Shown here one piece after another: positions 43,182 through 54,617 of a stretch of 64,000 nucleotides of DNA. Numbering within the stretch: the first letter of the stretch is position 1; each line of letters begins with the position of its first letter. The DNA comes from Eurosta solidaginis. Lineage: Eukaryota; Arthropoda; Insecta; Diptera; Tephritidae. The stretch is from positions 376,231,601 to 376,295,600 of the forward strand of contig NC_090319.1 of assembly GCF_040869045.1 (NCBI RefSeq). The letters are read 5' to 3'. Position numbers and translations under genes: made by a program. The notes below the pieces were generated by a model. It did no database searches and had not been told where the DNA came from. It saw only the letters and a program-made list of their open reading frames with translations.

Positions 43182-44072
43182 TCAAAAAACAGGACCTATG
43201 TTATAAAATAACTCCGTCCTCTTGGCAAATACTAGAAGCTTCCTAGGATTTAAGCCACTTGCTGCTTCTAGATCTGACAGCTGTATCACTCCTAATAGCT
43301 GGAGTCTTAGCCTGGCAAGCGCAGGGCAAGAGCACAGAACGTGCTCGATCGTTTCCTCCTCCAGCCCGCACTTCCTGCATCTGCTATCCCTGACCAAGCC
43401 TAATTTAAAGGCATGTGACGCCAGAAGGCAGTTTCCAGTCAGAATACCCGTCATGAGTCTACAGTCTTCTCCTTTTAATGATAGAAGCAACTTTGTTAAT
43501 CTAAGGTTGTAAGACCTGCACATAATCTTCGACACTTTACAGCCCCGCGCTTGAACCCACGCCTTTCCTGCTTGGTCGATCATGTGCACCTCTCGCCTTC
43601 GTTTAATTTCGCCCAGTCTAATTGGGACGTCTACGGAGCAATCTTCAAGGTATGCGCCCTTTTTAGCTAATTCATCCGCTTTTTCATTCCCATCTATTCC
43701 CATATGCACTGGGACTCAATATAGATGTATGCTTCTCCCTGTCCCGATTCTCTCCAGGGACTGCTTACACTCTAACACGCATTTAGATGCTGTGGTATGC
43801 GAGATTATTGCCTTAATTGCTGCTTGACTGTCAATATACAAGTTAACACGATTGCAGCTTGGGCTATTTTCTTCCAGGGTTTCTACTGCTTTGGTTACGT
43901 CTACTATTTCCGCTTGGAAAACGCTACAGTAATCCGGCAGCCTGTAGGATCTGTTTATTTCTGGATCAGCACAGTATACCGCAGACCCTACTCCTTCCAC
44001 TACTTTGGAACCATCTGTGTACCCATGTATCGCCTCGTCTGCCATTTGAGCACCCTTGCGCCTACCGTCCAC
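43182..44072 (-). pseudogene. LINE RNase H and C-terminal zinc knuckle
   Basis: RNase H motifs are GYTDGSKVVEGVGSAVYC (Asp), SVFQAEIVDVTKAVETLE (Glu), LYIDSQAAIKAI (Asp) and VPVHMGIDGNEKADELAKKG (His/Asp). A TGA at 43712 replaces the Trp codon expected before VPVHMG. The C-terminal part has CRKCGLEEETIEHVLCSCP, a CCHC-like finger. RNase H would remove element RNA from the hybrid. Confidence 0.8.
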
Positions 44073-44149
44073 CTCTATTGTGGCCTTAAGGTCGCCCTCG
44101 AAGTGCAGATAGGGAATCAGGTAGTCTGTTCGTCTTGTGATTGATGACG

Positions 44150-45065
44150 CTATACTACTATGGCCGTATGGTCGGCGCCCAAGCTGCCCGAGGCACCGAG
44201 CCTGGTTGCAGTTATTAACGCTTTGTTCTTTGCTACCAGGTCTATAGGTGGAATGTGCAGAATGGCATACAGTGCAGCTGTCGGGGTTGTTTTCAGGGCT
44301 CCCGTAATGCTAAGCATTGATAGTCTGCATACCCCCTCTAATTTTTTGAGGTAGGTTGCTTTTTGTGTGGCTTTCCACCAAACAAGAACACCATAGTATA
44401 GGATAGGGCTTACAATTGCTGTAAAAACCCAATGAGAAAGAGAGGGCGATAAGCCCCACGTACACCCCAGCATTCGTTACATGCATAAAGTGCCGTTGAA
44501 TCCTTCTTCACCCTCTCCTCCACGTGCAGCTTCCATGACAGCTTACTGTCTAGGATGATTCCTAGATACTTTGTGCAAGGTTTCTCCTGTAGGGTCACCC
44601 CTCCTAACTTAGGCCTGATCCAATTTGGGATCTTGTACCTCTTTGTAAACAAGACCATATCCGTCTTATCCGCGTTGACTTTCAACCCAACATTTGATGC
44701 CCAGGTATGAATATCCCGAAGCGCCCGATCCATCAAAGAGCTAATCGTTGGAAGGCACTTTCCACTTATGACAATTGCAACGTAATCCGCCTAAGCCGTA
44801 AGTTTTACGGGTCCCTCATCAAATCGCCTGAGCAGTTGGTTGATGACCAGCGTCCACAGCAGAGGTGATAGCACCCCTCCCTGCGGAGCTCCCCTGTCCA
44901 CTGATTTCGTGGCCTCGTACAATCCCCATTGTGATGTAATCTTCCTTTGTGATGTAATCTTCCTGCAATTTAACATGCAGCCGATCAATCTGGTTAAGGC
45001 TGGATGTACTTTAATGTAATTAAGACCATCCATAATCGCCCATTTAGAGACATTATTGAAAGCAC
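44150..45065 (-). pseudogene. LINE reverse transcriptase fragment
   Basis: Frames 45168-44791, 44736-44410 and 44473-44150 give VNVAGAFNNVSKWAIMD (first catalytic aspartate region, degenerate), RGAPQGGVLSPLLW, the ADYVAI active site (altered), VNADKTDMVLFTKRYK and ILYYGVLVWW. At least three frameshifts or stops are present. A 17-base near-duplication (GATGTAATCTTCC...) is at about 44932 and 44949. Confidence 0.7.
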
Positions 45066-45998
45066 CGGCAACATTGACTTGGAAAGACCATATTTTTAGA
45101 ACGGTTGGAAAAGTGTATGGAATGCTTCGTACACTATGGTTAACACAGTATTTCACGCCTCTGCACATAAGACTACTTCTGGCTAAAGCGCACTTAATAC
45201 CTACGCTAATCCGTGGTTGTGTGATTTACTCAAACTGTGACTATCTGTGCAAGAACAAACTAAATGTTGTTTACAACAACATTGCTAGATATGTTTATGG
45301 GTTGAAAAGACTTGATCACGTATGACAACATGCTGAAAGGTTGCTAAACATTTCTTTCGAAAATCTTTTAAAAGTCAAAACACTGCCCTTCCTCCATAAA
45401 TTGATACACACGAAGGAACCTGACTATCTATATCGTAAGCTTATTTTTCTGCAATCATCAAAATCGGTGCTTCTTCTTACGCACATTAGATACCACACGC
45501 TAACCTCTGAACGCCAATTCTTTGTTACTGCAATACGTCTTTGAAACTCCCCACCTACAAGTCTTCGACTCTTAAGTAATGCTCTGCACTTCAAAAAAGA
45601 ACTAACATTAGTTTTTAACGACTCTTAAACTGGATCTCAAATTGTTGTTGTTAAAATGTTCATTTCTAAGTCGCTTTTCCTTTCTCTGTATCTTCTTTCT
45701 TTATTCGTTAAATACTATTCGATCTATAATCAGCCAAAGGTTATTATCATCACTACTGCTGTCTTTTAATATTTATTAATTACTTTTCTTTAGTTTTAAG
45801 ATTTACATCTCCATACATAAATATTTAACTATTATCCGTTATATTTAATTTAATTTGATTAATCTAATTTATTATTATTATAAATGTTCAATTTTTAAAG
45901 CTCATGCTATTCATGACTAGCACTGTTAAATAATTTGTCAAAATTGTTGTGCTAGGAACAAATTTTCAATTAAATACATACATACATACATACGTACA
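45066..45998 (+). mobile_element. LINE 3' fragment related to the 36984 element
   Basis: The coding part at 45066-45544 resembles the C-terminus of the 37246 ORF2 (NNIARYVYGLKRLDHV versus NHVTRYVFGLARFDHI, and HTKEPDYLYRKLIF versus MYKEPSYLYDKLIF). A long AT-rich 3' untranslated region ends in ACATACATACATACATACG at about 45978-45997. It belongs to a different family from the 36984 element but to the same clade. Confidence 0.65.
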
Positions 45999-46057
45999 AT
46001 GTCTAAGAAGACTCCCAGAGCATATTCCTTATATTCCAGGGCTTTCTCTACGCTTAT

Positions 46058-47066
46058 TACCACCCACGGGCCCAGATGGTATATTCCCGGACATGCTACA
46101 AGTTTCAAGTAGGGCGGTCGTGGAATGGCTTAAAATAATATTCGATGGGTGCATAAGACTGAATCATGTACCGCACTCTTGGAGAACTGCTCGTGTAGCT
46201 TTCCTACCAAAGGCGGGAAAGATCGGTCACGTGTATGCCAAAGATTAAGACTAGGGAGGGTCGATTTAAAAATCGCTCATTGCTCTGTGAAAATCGTATT
46301 CTAGGGATCAAAATAAGAAACTTTGCCGAAGGAACCATACCTCTAAAACGAATTCTGATGTCCCCCCCCTTTGGGTCGTTGGGACAAATTTTGAAAAATC
46401 CCACTTTGAAATGCCTATGTTTTTTCTTTTTGGAGTTTATTTTTCTCTTTAGAAATTTATTTAGTCAGAACATATGTAAATGAGAAAATGAATTTAACTT
46501 AGTAATAGAAAAGAAATTTAAAAAAATTATTAGAAATTAGCGTCTTTACAACCCCCTTTTAAAACCAAGGCATCACTGTGATGCATTTGCATTTCGTAAA
46601 CATAGTTGTGTGGGTTTTTTATTCAACCGTTTTAAAAAATGAAGGTATCACTGTGACACAATTGCAGATCGTAAAATTGCTTGTGTTGTTTTTTTTTAAG
46701 CCACCACAAGACACAGCAGGTAGAATTGAAATTGCCCCTACCCAAAAGTTCGACCCAAGGGGGGGGGGGGGGGCATCAGAATTCGTTTTAGAGGTATGGT
46801 TCCTTCGGCAAAATTTCTTATTTTGATCCCTAGAATACGATTTGCACAGAGCAATGAGCGATTTTTAAATCGACCCGCCCTAGTCTATAATCTTTGGCAT
46901 ACACGTGACCGATCTTTCCCGCCTTTGGTAGGAAAGCTACACGAGCAGTTCTCCAAGAGTGCGGTACATGATTCAGTCTTATGCACCCATCGAATATTAT
47001 TTTAAGCCATTCCACGACCGCCCTACTTGAAACTTGTAGCATGGCCGGGAATATACCATCTGGGCC
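46058..47066. repeat. Inverted duplication of a LOA reverse-transcriptase piece
   Basis: The arms are about 46060-46385 and, in reverse, 46745-47065, with a 360-base AT-rich spacer. Each arm joins the same LINE piece (GPDGIFP.MLQVSSRAVVEW, PHSWRTARVAFLPKAGK) to the same non-LINE sequence (CTCATTGCTCTGTG, AATCGTATTCTAGGGATC). The junction itself was therefore duplicated and inverted. A poly(G) run of 16 or so lies at about 46760. Confidence 0.7.
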
Positions 47067-47485
47067 CGGCGATTTAAACTTAGAAAACGCCTTCACTGCC
47101 TACTCGATCTTGGTATCGGTCACCAAGCCCGGCACTACCCGCTCCGTGATCGAAGTGTGAGTGCTGTCTGCTGGCTCTTCTAAACCATCTCCCAATGGGA
47201 AATGTGTATCGAGAAGCACTTCAAGGGATTCCTCACTATTACGTGACCGATCCCCGTTCTCTTTCTTTATTAGTCCCTGGACTATATTTCCCTTTGCTAG
47301 GACTTTTCTCAACCGTGCTGTTTCGCTGGAGCACTCTATGTCCGTACAGAAACTTTTCCATGAGATTCTCTTCGCCCTGGAAATTTCACGCTTGTAGATC
47401 CCTGTACTCGTCCCGACACGCTTCGCTTTCCGCGGTCTTTGCTAGGTTAAACATTTCTTTTACCTGTCTTCTTAGAAGACTAAGC

Positions 47486-48372
47486 TCATTGCTCCACCAT
47501 GGCGGCTTTGCTTTTCCTCTTGAATCTTCTTAGAGGGCAAGCTTTGTTATGCGCAGTCATAAGCATCCTAGTTAGGAATTCATTAGACTCCTCCAGTTCT
47601 TCCACATTTGCAACCTCTTTGGGTTGTCCCAGTTTCGTTTCTACCTGTTTCTGCAATTTAGTCCAGTTTATTGACCTAGGGTTTCTAAAGGTTCCTCCCT
47701 TCTCTACCCTATTTAGGGGGATGCTGAAGCTGATATACGCATGGTCGGAGAAGGATGGTCTATCAAGAACCATCCGATCATACCTTGATATATCACGTTC
47801 GGAGCTCTGTGTAATATCCAAAACATTGCTGGATGTTGGACCAATGTATGTAGGGACATTTCCCCTGTTGGCTATCTGCAAATTGGTTTGCAGGATGAAC
47901 AAAATAGATATTCGCCTCTCTCGTTCGTATCTGCTCCTCCCCACGCGCTGTGGTGCGCATTTGCATCCGCGCCTATGACCAACCGCTCTTTGCGCCCTTC
48001 GTCCTGTACTAGCTTATTGCACTCCATCGGTGGAACCTCCGCAGCATGGACCATGTAGCAGGATGCCAGGATAAGTGACTGCTTATTCCTTTGCTCAACG
48101 GCCACCACTACGAGGTCCTCAGTAGTATAATTAGGCAGCATATATGAATGTAGCTGTTTCCTTGCCATTACTACAGCTCGCACCCGTCCTTCCGTTTGCC
48201 CATAGTAAACGCAAAATCCGCGCGCGCTAAGTCCAGAAACCTTTCCTCCCGATGAGAGCCACGGCTCCTGGATCAGCACCACGTCAAACGAACCCTCCTC
48301 GAGGGTTAGGAGGAGTTCGCTCGACGCCACTTTACTGTGTTGGAGGTTTATCTGTAGGACTCGCAGCACCAT
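47486..48372 (-). pseudogene. LOA-like endonuclease
   Basis: In two frames. The first (48372-47872) has LRVLQINLQHSKVASSEL, VVLIQEPWLSSGG and VIGADANAHHSAWGG. The second (47944-47486) has SSNVLDITQSSERDISRY and SFSDHAYISFSI, with the catalytic Asp-His pair. A frameshift at about 47900 separates them. The motifs QEPW and GADANAHH are typical of the LOA/R1 group rather than of jockey. Confidence 0.75.
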
Positions 48373-49480
48373 TGGGCTGTTTGTCCCCCTCCATCACCTT
48401 CGTTATGACGTCGTCGTCCTCCCCTTGCCCTTTTGGTTTAGAGTGTTCGTAGCCCCCTTCAGCCTCTTGTAACTGTTGTGCCGGGTGTTCCTCTGTGCGA
48501 CTAACAGCACCATCTGGCTGTTGGTCCTCTTCTAACACCTTCGTGGTGATGTCGGCTACCTCCATCTGTCTTTTTTCCATTAGGCTTTTGAGGTCCTTTT
48601 CGACTTCGCCCACTTCCAGCGTGTTAGGATTTTTATCCTCAGGACTTCTTTTCCTGAGTCGCATATAAATTTTGCCAGTACCAAAAGACATTTTCCAAGC
48701 TGTGTATACAATATATCCTCCGCCTGCTTGTTTATTTGGAAGATGTAGAACTGACCTTCCTCGGTAGGCAGAGATACAGTAAGTACCTTCCAACCCTGTG
48801 TCGGTATGTTCGGATTCTGATTCTGCGGAAGTCGCAGTGTATCCTCCGACTTCATCACGCATGGTACCTTAACTTTTGGTACCGTGGGGATTTGCGCCTT
48901 ATCCACCACCTCAAACCGCGCGTTCGTGCCTTGCCTTTGGAGGTTTGGAACCACTTCCTCCAGCCACCGCAAGCTCGCGATGTTGTCGCACGCTATCATC
49001 TTCACACCATTATACCATCCCCCCGGATCAAAGGTTGGAAGGGGCTTACTTGGTTGTTCCCGCATCATCTTAAGCATTAAGGTAATAAGTTCCCTTTGTC
49101 CGAAAGGACTGCTACGATCAACCAGCGCCACAGTCAGTGACTGCTTTGCCACATCACTCATCTTCTCGGGAAAAGCCGGAGCGTTAACTACCTTTGGCAC
49201 CTCCGAGAAAGCCGGAGGCTTAGCTTTAACTCCCTTTAGCACCTCCGAGAAGGCCGGAGTCCTAGCGTTATCTCCCTTTGGCTTATCTCCTACTTCCGTA
49301 GTTGGAACTTCCCTCTGACTCGCAGCTTTCGAGGTAGTTGCAACCTCGCTATTGGGGCCCATCTGTCATACAGCTTTGGGCATACTTGTCTTGTCTATGC
49401 GACTGCCCTGCATCGCGGCTCTGGGACTGGGTCCTTTCTGCCGGCTTGTCGTCTTCCGCCGAACGTTGCCTCTTCATTCT
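48332..49480 (-). pseudogene. LOA-like ORF1 (gag-like)
   Basis: The N-terminus begins MKRQRSAEDDKPAERTQ near 49475. After a frameshift at about 49365 it runs SEVATTSKAASQREV, repeats PAFSEV.K (three times in 49290-49180) and then has a globular part (GGWYNGVKMIACDNIASLRWL). It shifts frame near 48680 into an acidic, Gln/Glu-rich end (SESEHTDTGLEGTYC, VMEGDKQPNGAASP). No zinc knuckle is visible. It overlaps the endonuclease start by about 40 bases. Confidence 0.6.
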
Positions 49481-49514
49481 GCCATTCGACGCTTCTTCCT
49501 CCTCGTACCGGTTG

Positions 49515-50225
49515 CAAAACCAGGAACACACTATAATATGGTACACCGATTTCTCGAAGACAGTGGAGGGCATTGGAGCGGAGATCTTCGACCCCCGAAC
49601 CAAAATGTCCCTACCAATCGGAAAATGTCCGACCATCTTCCAAGCCGAAGTTTTCGCAATGAGCCGGTGTGCAGAGATAAATTTACAGCGGGAATATACA
49701 AACGAGGGAATCGCTATACTCAGCGACAGTCACGTTGCGCTCAAGGCACTATCTTCAGTTGAGATTAAATCATCAACAGTCCTTGAGTGCGTAGAGAGGT
49801 TAAGCAGTCTAGGGGCCAATAACACCATCCGTTTAGGCTGGGTGACTGGACACAGAGGAGTGTATGGTAACGAGCTTGCCAGGTTGGCGGCGGCGAAAAA
49901 GCCAATAGGACCCGAGCCCATCATACCGATAGTGTCACACACAATAAGGGAAGAGTTCAGGCAAAAATAAGCGTGTCTCAGAGAACAACACTGGCGCGAA
50001 AGTCCAGGATAGGAGGATAAGCGATATAAAGCCATGATTAAGCTTCCAAAAAGCAGCCTTAGAATTTTAACAGGCATACTCACAGGTCACTGCAGGCTAA
50101 AGAGCCACCTGGATAAACTAGATATATCGTCTGGTAGCCTCTGCCGATTCTGTGATCGCGAATTTGAGACTGCAGAACATATCCTGATGGAATGCGATGC
50201 AGTCGCGAGAGGGAGATGAGCATTC
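49515..50225 (+). pseudogene. LINE RNase H and zinc-knuckle fragment
   Basis: The plus-strand frame to 49970 has IIWYTDFSKTVEGIGAEIF (Asp), TIFQAEVFAMSRCAEI (Glu), AILSDSHVALKAL (Asp) and GWVTGHRGVYGNELARLA (His/Asp). All four catalytic positions are kept. After a stop, 50034-50219 gives RILTGILTGHCRLKSHL and CRFCDREFETAEHILMEC. It is 5'-truncated and inserted against the 5' end of the minus-strand LOA copy. Confidence 0.75.
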
Positions 50226-50587
50226 AAAGAAACCAAAAGGCGAATATTGGGCATTTTCTTCTTTTCTTATTGAAAAGTTGAAAATATTTACTACTTTCAT
50301 TATTATCACAACGAGTATTGCAAAGAACACGAATCGCCTAATATGAAAAAGTGATGTGATAAAATGAAAGAATTAATTTCTCAGCGAGCATGCATTTTAT
50401 TTTTCACTTCATCACTTCACAGAACGTGAATTGACCCCCTGATTGAATATTTCTCACAGTACTTACATGTACAAGATAACGCAGTGAATAAGAATACTCG
50501 AATGTAATGTTGTGGAACTCAACTAGAAATCCACTGTCTGAAAATTTAGCTTTTTGGGTTATTCTGCTTTCTTCGTCTTACTAATTC
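50226..50587. other. Non-coding spacer
   Basis: There are no open frames or repeats shared with the window. Confidence 0.4.
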
Positions 50588-50591
50588 ATAT

Positions 50592-51113
50592 TGTAACGAA
50601 TTTAGGGAAATTCCGATTATTTGAAACCTTCTGCCAACGTTCGAATCGCTAAACTGTTGAATAAATGACTCCAATATTCTTGCAATACAGAATGGTCTTT
50701 ATTATACTACTTTGGGAGTAGTACAACTATACGCCACAATTATACTGCACTTCGCAACTGATAGCGTTTTTAAATCAAACTGATTACTGATTCCTCAGCT
50801 TGCGCTGCATTTGTACTCTCAGTTTTCTTGTTCATCCATTTCTCCTAAGGTCTAGTCATTTCGCGAAACTGTATTCCAGAACAATTGTATCCCTTGCTTG
50901 GTTATTAGCTATATACATGTATACCTATTTGTAGTTTATGTTTCTCTTATAGCCATATGCGTGTGTATGGGTGAGTAACTACGTCTGCTGATGACTACAT
51001 GTGTGTGCGTGAGAAATTTCTTCGTCGCCCTCTATATATGTGTAGCTTGCTTTAATGTTTTTGTTGTTGTGCATTTACTTAATAACAGCCTAGTGATGTT
51101 AAAATTCGCCACA
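50592..51113 (+). repeat. Solo LTR, family L, copy 2
   Basis: It runs from TGTAACGAATTTAGGG to AAATTCGCCACA, 522 bases, and is flanked by a perfect 4-base duplication ATAT (50588-50591 and 51114-51117). It is similar to copy 1 (CGCTAAACTGTTGAATAAAT). A possible AATAAA for transcript ends lies at about 50661. Confidence 0.8.
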
Positions 51114-51189
51114 ATATTAATCATTGTTAAAAATACTTTTATGGTGCATTTATCATATCATCAGTGAAAGTGCAAAACCGTCTCTTTTC

Positions 51190-51607
51190 GTTACCTTCTA
51201 TGTTTATGTAGCTTGCTTTAATGTTTTTGTTGTTGTGCAGTACTTCACAATAACACCTAACTTCACAACCAAGAGCGTGCTTAAATCAAAACTGATTACT
51301 GACTACTCAGTTTGTGCTGCTTTTATACTCTCTGTTGCCTTGTCCGCATATTTTTCCAAATGTCTAGACGTTTCGTGAACTTCATGCTTGGTTACCAGCC
51401 ACAAGCCATAACCATGTATATTTGTAGTTTGTAGCCAGATGCGTGTGTATATGTGAGTACTACTTCGGCTGATGATGACATACATTTGTGAGTATCTCTC
51501 CACTGCCTTGTATGTATGTGTATATGATGATTGCTTTGTTTACGTACATACTGCTTGGTATCAGATTAGGGATGCTAGTATCGCTTAGTGATGGTAATAT
51601 TCGTCAC
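51190..51607 (+). repeat. Partial LTR, family L, copy 3
   Basis: It matches the second two thirds of copy 2 (ATCAAAACTGATTACTGA, GTGTATATGTGAGTACTAC) and ends ATATTCGTCACA. The start is missing or masked. The open frame at 51124-51378 crosses it and is not a gene. Confidence 0.6.
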
Positions 51608-51639
51608 AATATATATAGGTAGAATATATGCTACGGCTT

Positions 51640-51755
51640 TTATATCATTTAATGTTGGTGACATTTCTCGTTGAATGTATCTTTAACTGTATATGAGACC
51701 ACAAGCTGGGTATATAATGTTCGGTTTCGCCTAAACTTAGACTTCCTTACATGTA
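51640..51755. repeat. Family A terminus, second copy
   Basis: GGGTATATAATGTTCGGTTT and CGCCTAAACTTAGACTTCC align with the end at 34812-34856. It is a short, 5'-truncated copy. Confidence 0.55.
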
Positions 51756-52530
51756 ATTGTAATTTTTCTGACTATATTTCTTATATGCGGTATTTTCAGT
51801 GTGGAATAATCCATTCGTCACTTTAACAGTTTTCCTTAAAATTATGAAATTTTGCACAATTGTGAGGAATATGAAAATGGTGTTATCTTATACTTACGTA
51901 TTCACAAAATTAACGATAGCAACAATTCAAATAGGTAACTTTGTCGCATGTGGTCATGGTCCACATTTTAAAGAAAGCGCCACTAACATCGAAATAAACT
52001 TACGTCAGACTTTACAGAAATGTTTTGCTTTCGCAAAATTAACTTTAAAAATGTTACAATTTAGTTACAGCTTATTCACATTAATTTTCTATGAGCTATC
52101 TGTCAAAAAAGCTGCAACTAAATATAAAACCTATTTTATTTTGACTATGACCATTGTTTACAATGACTATGACTATGGGCCAATGTATATAAATATTTTA
52201 GTTGACTGTATACATATCCATAGAATAGACAAATATGTACTATGTATTTTGTAAGTAAATACAAATTTGTTAAAGAGTTACATACATATGTACATATGTG
52301 CTCACAGTAATCTTAAACAATTATATTCTGTAAGTAAATTTTTTTTTACGCAGTCATCTGACAAGCAGGCCTGTTGTGTTCTCAAAAAATTAGATTTATA
52401 ACGAAAATATTTACTAAAATCAAAAAAGCTGTACGCTAAAAACAAAAATACACATACTCAATGTTAATATCGTTGCCCACTTGCCAAAATGTTAAAAATG
52501 AAAATGCTGCAAAATTAAGCTACAAGTTAC
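51756..52530. other. AT-rich region with one unassigned 151-codon frame
   Basis: The plus-strand frame 51799-52254 has no recognisable domain and a composition expected from AT-rich DNA (Ile, Thr, Tyr, Lys-rich). I do not call it a gene. The rest holds nothing recognisable. Confidence 0.35.
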
Positions 52531-52532
52531 AC

Positions 52533-53020
52533 AAGGCGAACTCAGTAGCAAGTGTTGTTATCCTAACAGCTGATTGCTTCTTCTTGACTATTTTCAATAT
52601 AGCGCTTTGTACTTTAATATGTCAGTCAAGGTGAATTCAGCACCAGGTGTTGTTATCCCAACAGCTGATTGCTTCTTCTTGATGATTTTCCATACAGCAC
52701 CTTGTTCTTTAATATGTCAGTTAATCGAAATCAATTAAAATTTTCTTTTGACTTGACATTCTTCTGCACGACCAAGGCGAATTCAGTACCAGGTGGTGTT
52801 ATCCTAACAGCTGATTGCTTCTTCCTGATTATTTTTCATACAACGCATTGTACTACAACATGTCAGTTAATTGAAATCAATGTAAATTTTTCTTTCAACT
52901 TCACATTCTTCTGCACGGCGAATTGGTTGAATTCGCTTTGCCACCACCTGGTATGGATTCGCCTTGTGCATGGCGAATTGGTTGAGTTCGCTTTGCCACC
53001 ACCTGGTAAGGATTCGCCTT
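52533..53020. repeat. MITE family G, nested or tandem copies
   Basis: A complete copy, 52774-53020, has inverted ends (AAGGCGAATTCAGTACCAGG and, in reverse, AAGGCGAATCCTTACCAGG). Two more heads lie upstream at 52533 and 52628. The right end is itself doubled (GCGAATTGGTTGAATTCGCT and GCGAATTGGTTGAGTTCGCT). The TCCTAACAGCTGATTGCTTC block occurs in each unit. Confidence 0.7.
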
Positions 53021-53149
53021 GAAGTTAACTGTTTTTAAAAGAACTCAAGTACTCAACACATGGCCTAGAAATTGTTTCCCTTCGTACTTAAGTGAAAATA
53101 TTACCGTTTTCTTTTAATATGTGAAATATAAAGAAGGATGCGAAACAGA

Positions 53150-53402
53150 GAAAATGGGTTACGGAAAGTGAGGGGAGAAGGAGAGGAAGAGAAAGGGTAT
53201 TGAAAAGTGAAAGGATGAACGAGTGGAAAAGGAACCGAAAAGGATGAGAATTAGGAAAAACCAAAGAAAAAGGAAGTAGGAAGAAAAAAAGGGCAGAAAG
53301 GCGGTTGGTGGGAGGCGAAGAGTGAGAGTCCAAAAGAAAGAGGACAGAAAAGGGGATGGAAAAGCAAATGGGAGGAACGAAATGGAAAATAAGGGGGCAG
53401 TT
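53150..53402 (+). repeat. Polypurine tract, about 250 bases
   Basis: It is almost entirely A and G on the plus strand with very few pyrimidines (GGGGAGAAGGAGAGGAAGAG is a typical run). The minus-strand open frame 53088-53492, rich in Phe, Leu, Ser and Pro, is the by-product. Such tracts can form triplex DNA. Confidence 0.75.
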
Positions 53403-53417
53403 AAATGTATAATGAAA

Positions 53418-53712
53418 GCAGGGACGGAAAATAATAACTATTTTTTTTTGGAGTCGGAAAAGTATCCCTATAGAAATATCATGTCGAATCATGCATTCTT
53501 TTTATTTTTCGAACTTTTTCCATAAAAGTCCACATATTAAAGTAAAATCTGAATTTTTATTTTTTGGTCCGATAGTACTAGTTAAACTCGGACTTTTAAA
53601 AATAAAAGTCCAGAAATAAAAGTTAAATCCGGACTTTTATTTTTTAAGGCCAAAATAAAAGTCCGGCTTGATAACAAAGAAACGTCTTATCCGAATTAAA
53701 AAAAATGTTTGT
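53418..53712 (+). repeat. hAT-like MITE, copy 2
   Basis: It starts CAGGGACGGAAAATAATAAC, then has TATCATGTCGAATCATGCAT and CGGACTTTTATTTTTTAAGG, matching copy 1 at 26535 in order. It is slightly deleted relative to that copy. Confidence 0.55.
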
Positions 53713-54117
53713 TTCGGATAAGCCTTGATATTGACAAAACCATTCTGCTTTTTCTCAAGTAGCCGTAACATAATCTACATGTTTATGAACCAGCCAGAAA
53801 ATGGCACCTTCTCAATTTCATATGTTAAAATCCGTTTTTTTTCATATATGTAGATTACGTATATAAAACATATGCCCCTATTACCGTTTACAACTCAACT
53901 CTGGTTGGGTTGAAATTTCGCAATTTGGTATTACAGATTACAACTCAACCTGTCAAGAAAAATGTCGGTTGAGTTGTCTAGTCTAACAACTTTTTGTGGC
54001 ATTGCCGTTTACAACCTTGTATTGGTGCAGTTGTCAAAGACGTCAAAATCTTACAACTGATTACTAGCAGTTGCCTTATACAATTTTGAAGTTGTTTTGA
54101 AAAAATTTAATGTTTTA

Positions 54118-54575
54118 GAAGACGGTTCACCACTTAATTTTTAACAAAAATTTTCAAAGTTGCTATCAAAAGACACGTTTCGACCTCAGTTTTTAGATTC
54201 CGAAAGCAAAAATTAAAAATTTCATTTCTGTCATTTCGTTACGAATTTTCATATGGTTGTTGTATTTTGCCAGATTTTTTGTACACACCAATGCAGAAAG
54301 GTGTTGGACCCAACCAGGGTTATTTTTACAAATCGCAGCCGGAGGCCGCTAGCGCAGAAAGGTGTTCTGTGCAAAAAAACTGTGGATCGGGCCTCATATT
54401 TCGGACCCTCTTGGGCCATTTTGTGGGTTTTTGTAAATATTTTTCGACAGAAATAAAATTTTTAATTTCCGCTTTCGAATCCTAAAAATGGAGATCGAAA
54501 CGTGTCTTTTGATACCACCTTTGATAAGAGTTAAATGGTGCACGGGCTCATAAAACGTTACCAAAAAAAGCAAAC
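54118..54575. repeat. Foldback MITE family F, copy 1
   Basis: The arms read GCTATCAAAAGACACGTTTC (54161) and, in reverse at about 54490, GGTATCAAAAGACACGTTTC. The centre has GGTTATTTTTACAAATCGCA and a CGCAGAAAGGTGTTC motif that also occurs in the 24345-24920 repeats. The second copy is at 57723-58084. Confidence 0.6.
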
Positions 54576-54617
54576 AATTTAAAGCCGGTAGTTAAACCTT
54601 TTTTAATCAAAGAATAA

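Larger units (their letters stand above)
43072..45065 (-). mobile_element. LOA/I-like LINE with RNase H, 5'-truncated
   Basis: The minus-strand copy carries reverse transcriptase, RNase H and a C-terminal zinc-knuckle segment. The 3' end at 43072-43090 (element-strand CCTAACCTAACC) is the same tail type as the insert at 60138-60891. The 5' end is lost at 45065, where a different LINE begins in the opposite strand. Confidence 0.75.
47060..49500 (-). mobile_element. LOA/I-like LINE, 5' half
   Basis: The minus-strand copy comprises ORF1 and endonuclease and leads into the RT piece at 46830-47096 (PGPDGIFPAMLQVSS, VAFLPKAGK). Most of RT is missing. The 5' end near 49500 abuts a plus-strand RNase H fragment of another LINE. 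Confidence 0.7.

Noticed and set aside
51799..52254. 151-codon plus-strand frame
   Set aside because: No domain or signal and a composition typical of AT-rich DNA; no splice or promoter support.
53088..53492. 134-codon minus-strand frame rich in Phe, Leu, Ser and Pro
   Set aside because: It is the complement of a polypurine tract, so its open state and hydrophobic look are compositional.
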